From Owenia fusiformis (Eukaryota; Annelida; Polychaeta; Sabellida; Oweniidae), in assembly GCA_903813345.2 (NCBI GenBank), contig CAIIXF020000012.1, positions 9,196,432 through 9,260,431 of the forward strand: DNA of 64,000 bases. The letters are read 5' to 3'. Below are positions 59,848 to 64,000 of the stretch, in pieces. The notes beneath the pieces are model-generated. The model saw nothing but the letters and a program-made list of their open reading frames with translations. It searched no databases and was not told where the DNA came from. Every line of letters begins with the position of its first letter. Position 1 is the first letter of the stretch. The position numbers were made by a program, and so were the translations under genes.

Positions 59848-62657
59848 ATACAGTAACTAAAATACATCTATATAGCTGAGGCCATAATTCAACTTACATT
59901 TTTCTTTCCTCATGTGGAACTAGATGGCCGTCAGAGTCCAGGAATCTTGTAGGATCAAAAGAATCTGGGTTGTGTTTGAAGTAACGTTTATCATGGTGCA
60001 TGCCATATAAGTTCATCCAAACCTGAAACCCAATAGCTTTATTTACTGTACTGAAGATTACCGATCCAATCAACCTTTTTACCTGAATCCAATCCATTCG
60101 ATCCAATCCACTTTTCAATCCTTACCTTTTTTGACCCATATGTTGGTCCATAATTAAGTTTGCAACTTTTACTAATATCGAAATTATACAAATGTAGGTC
60201 CAACTTTTAGACAATTGTTGTTTTCTTGCATGCTCTTTCATTTCTTGGGATTTTAGTGAAGATTAGCAAACTTTGATGATTTTTTCATGAATGTCAATTT
60301 GCCAAAAATAGTGATTAATGTTATTACAGTATATATATATATTTATAAAAGATAATTCAAACAGATAATATACTAACCTGTGTTCCCTTTGGGATATCAC
60401 ATCCAGCTATATGGGTATCACAAGTAGTTTTATGTGGCACATTTGTTGGGACCATTGACATGTAACGAAGTGTTTCAAGAATAGTTGCTTCCATATATGG
60501 CATCTTCTCACAATCTGATAGTTCTGGTAGCTGTTCTTTACCAATCACCCGATCAATTTCCTTGTGAAGGTGATTTTGGATATCTGGATAGTTCATCATT
60601 GCAAGTAGGAATCCGCATGTAGTTGTGAATGTTGTGAACATTCCTGATAAGATATATTGATAAACGAATGTATAGGGATTTGGAACAGTGTTCAATGATA
60701 ATTGCAACAGCCCCATATAAAGTTTATAGAAAATAAAATACTATTTCCATGGCTTTCATTGTCTTAGATATTATCTGAGTACTGAGCCTCTCTGTTTAAT
60801 AATATCTGATACTTTACAAATTATGTACAAAGTGCAACAAAGATACATTAAAATTCCATTACACGGAATAAGTAATTAAATCCATCAAATTTGTATCTAT
60901 AAAAAGTAAGAAACTCATTTTTAAAAGTATGGTGTAACAAAATTTATATGTCCTCAAGCAGATTACTATTCAAATGATTGCTCATATAAATTAGCATGGA
61001 ATCATATTTTGCCAGTAAACTGTACCTTTCAAATATTTCAGTATACATGACTAGTATTGAATTCACTATTCATACTTAAACTAAGAAATGAATTCAAATG
61101 TTCTAATATATCTAAATATCTCCGCTCTTTTATATTACTAAAGTATTGAAAACCATCTGAGACCCATTCTTGGAGCACTTTTATTGTGATCATGCATGCC
61201 TTCATTTCTCTGTAGATCTTTAATCACCTCTCTGGAAAACCTTATTCATGGTATGAAGAAGATATTATACCTGCGCTGAAAGTATCAATCATGATTCCAA
61301 AAATGCCGTCATCTGTTATTGTGCCTGCCTCCTTTGTAGTTAATAACTCATCAGTGATGGTCCTCTCACCACCTTCCTATAGCATACATTGAAGTGAGTG
61401 TTATCATACAATGGAGATAGATGCATCATTGGAAGAAAAATCCAGATACTTGTATATAGACATACATGCATAACCACAGCCTTTTGTACAAGTTATGGAC
61501 CACTTGGCTAAATACCCTTTGTTATCCATGAACTCAAAAATACATTTTTTCCGAATGGGAAATTTATTGAGTAAAGATGAAATTTCACCAAAATCTAATA
61601 TTTATTGTTCATAAAATATCACAAGTATGTACCTGTTTGTAATGTTTGAACCTTTCAATCCACTCCCTGAACTGCTTATCACGGCATCTCATCAATTCAG
61701 TCAGTGTAGGAAAAACAGGGTTCCCAAAATAATGTGTCCATGGAAACATCTCCAACAGATAGAAAAATGGCCTATTCAACAAAACTTCGAGATTCTTTAA
61801 CCATTTCTTGCAAATTTGCCATCATTTTCTTCATAAGGTGTATTTTCACCTAGCAGCTGGAAGAAATTGACAAGACATATAAGTTTAATGATATCAGTCT
61901 CAATTTTTGTTAAAAATTCTAAAAAATCATGCAGAAATTCCCTTTGCATTTTTGAAGTATTCATTGCAATGTTGCAACCAAAGGAATGGCATAATGTTAT
62001 TCTCAAGAAAACATTAAGTTTTTAATTATACAAAAAAATGACATGCCACATTTTGAGGAAATAATGAAAAATAATTTCCTAAATATAGATCCCTCTAGTT
62101 ATACCTACCATACATATTATAATCCGACAAAGAAGGTTTTGAAGTTTGTCATGAGGTTGGAAAGGTTCACCATGTTCTTCTTTAAACTCCTTTACTGTCT
62201 GGCTAATGTTATCATTGGATATGTTCACAATTCTACTGATTCCATCCCCATGCTGTTTGAGTCCACGTAATCCTATTTTCTTGTATGTTTTAAACCTTTG
62301 TGTAAAATCCTGTGCAGATACGCTATGACAAAACCACTTATTGAATGCATATGATTTATCAAAAGGCCTTCCAGCAAAATCATTTGATCTCACCACCAAT
62401 GCCTCGTAAATACTATCATAATCACTCAGTATGACAATTTCTTCACCAAGAATGCTTATTTTGAACGCATCACCATATTCCTTTGCCCATTTTTGAACTT
62501 GCCATACTGGGCCTCCATTCAAAATGAAGCTGTGGATATTTCCTATGAATGGTAGCCCTTTGGGTCGTGGAAGGGCAATGCTTTTCTTGACCATGTACTT
62601 GTATATGTTATATGTTAAACACACCACTGTGCTGGCTATAAGTAACACATAAAGCAT

Positions 62658-64000
62658 CGTGCCTGCAAACTTTTCCACAACAATTCACTAATCAATTTCT
62701 AAAAAACAAAAAAAAAAAATAATTTGAGATTAATTTGAAAATTCTATTGTTTCCCAAGATGTCAGAAATCAAACTGATGAAAATTAGCTTTGCCAACAGA
62801 ATCAAATGCCAACAATTGATGTTTTAAAGTAGGTCATATATTGAGATTCCCCTTAAATATCCAAGCACAGGTACCAAGGGAAAGGACCAAAAATTGTAAA
62901 GAAACCTAGCAAGAAAAGCAAACTCTAAGTGTAAACATGTCTAAGACCCTGTATATCCCTAAACCATAATCTAATGTGAAAAGAAATAATGTCTTTAAAG
63001 TCATAGGCGTAGTGCCCGGTACGCTGGGTACGCACAGGCGTACCAGATGGTTGCAAATTTGCTCCAAATACAACCATATTTCAAAATTTCCCCCAGACCC
63101 CTCTAAACACTCGTTTTTTGCTTCGCACAACTCTTGTTCCCGCAGTGGCATATTACTTAGAAATATAGCGTTACACCCATGAAAGTACAATACAGTTACT
63201 CCCATAGCCTTTTATGAAAAGAGCCATCTTCTTGGTTCATTGAGATCCATGTAAATTGACAAAGCATAAGAAACATTTCATTTTATCACATCACAAATGA
63301 ATCCTCATCAGTTCAAATGAAGTCCTATATATTCAAATACTTCCCATTGGCTTATATTATAATGTGAGAAAAGTGCTGAGATTGAAAAAATATATTAATA
63401 TACAGTGTATTTGAAAAGCATGTTTTGATGATATATGTTTTATGAAGCTGACAAAAATATAATTCAGAATTTTTGTTCAATGTTATACTCTGTGAGAAGT
63501 ATCTTAGTCTGTAACACTCATACTATAGTTATCAGTAATCACTAAGCATTCCATGTCTCTGCATGTAGACAACTATGTACATCAATCTACAACAATGTAG
63601 CAAACAACTCACATTACTGTAGTTTCCTTTTCAATCTCTTATGCTGTTGAATATGTTTTGTATCTGATAGTCTCCAGATACACTAGGTATCATGTTGTGA
63701 TCCAGCTAACTTGTGAAAGTTGCCTATAAGTAGGAGTAACTTGATAGTCTTACTGGAAGCTAGAAGTACATACTGTAATGAATTATATACTAGTTGTATG
63801 TATGTATGTATTCTTTATTTGCGTCTATTCATTTAGACAGTTATGGTATTAATAAAGACTACAGCCACAGACACAACAGTTTAATACTTGTTGATTTTAT
63901 GTGCATTTAATCTACAACCTTTGGACCATATGCAGTTTGTCTAAATCATAAATATAAAAAACATATATTTTTGATCTTTTTAAACATTGATGGTCAATAA
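62658..64000. other. CYP-C upstream region
   Basis: No gene seen. A short GC-richer repeat fragment (CATAGGCGTAGTGCCCGGTA, 63002-63120) of transposon character is present. From 63612 onward the sequence is a diverged copy of the upstream flank of the other two P450 genes. The promoter of CYP-C would lie in the first few hundred bases, but no core element stands out. Confidence 0.5.

Larger units (their letters stand above)
58482..62657 (-). pseudogene. CYP-C, CYP2-clan cytochrome P450 with a one-base deletion in exon 2
   Basis: Exons: 62109-62657, 61633-61856, 61271-61376, 60378-60643, 59898-60022 and 58482-58692. Exon 2 is 224 nt where the sister genes have 225. Compared with CYP-A, one base is lost in the second Arg codon of FARRW (around 61797), giving FARNG and a stop; the following frame continues WLKNLEVLLNRPFFYLLEMF. 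All other exons are open. The heme loop is FGAGRRVCMGE, ExxR is ETLRY and the I-helix is AGMFTT. The start at 62657 is set by alignment to CYP-A and CYP-B. Either a recent pseudogene or a sequence error; the remaining exons show no other damage. Confidence 0.85.

Noticed and set aside
59525-59867. Gly/Pro-rich minus-strand frames
   Set aside because: Translation of the G/C runs of a GTAGCCAGG-type MITE.

Overview
This window is genomic DNA of an animal. The genes are split by GT-AG introns, the introns are AT-rich and crowded with short transposon relics, and the two long genes are conserved animal housekeeping genes. The exact organism cannot be fixed from the sequence. An invertebrate, possibly a non-vertebrate deuterostome, is my inference only.

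Positions 1-22509 (minus strand) hold the first 16 coding exons of MED13, the large subunit of the Mediator kinase module. They give about 1,158 codons, roughly the N-terminal half; the rest lies beyond the left edge. Only 279 bases separate its start codon from that of the next gene, so the pair is head to head and probably shares one promoter.

Positions 22789-37420 (plus strand) hold 22 exons of BLTP2 (KIAA0100/hobbit), a bridge-like lipid transfer protein. They encode about 1,047 residues, again about half of the family length. The last exon ends in a good splice donor, but I find no further BLTP2 exon to the right. Instead, 228 bases later, an opposite-strand cytochrome P450 array begins.

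Positions 37648-62657 (minus strand) hold three tandem six-exon CYP2-clan P450 genes with identical intron positions and phases: CYP-A (493 aa, intact), CYP-B (492 aa, intact) and CYP-C (one-base deletion in exon 2). All three keep the heme cysteine and the ExxR motif. All three have Phe where P450s carry the acidic residue of the I-helix acid-threonine pair, and all lack the helix-C Trp. Exon-sized duplicates remain in CYP-B (exon 5) and CYP-C (exon 6).

Between and inside these genes lie a non-LTR retrotransposon with a long open reverse transcriptase frame (about 44330-46667), a second decayed one split by a foldback insertion (55278-56925), and many non-autonomous DNA elements: pogo-, hAT-, mariner- and piggyBac-like relics, foldbacks and several minisatellites. 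A dispersed 50-150 bp family recurs at least 13 times. Single-base frameshifts interrupt MED13 exon 2, BLTP2 exon 18 and CYP-C exon 2; the first two sit next to homopolymers and may be sequence errors.

I see no evidence of a wholly new multi-gene system. The strongest lead is the P450 trio with the altered oxygen-activation site.
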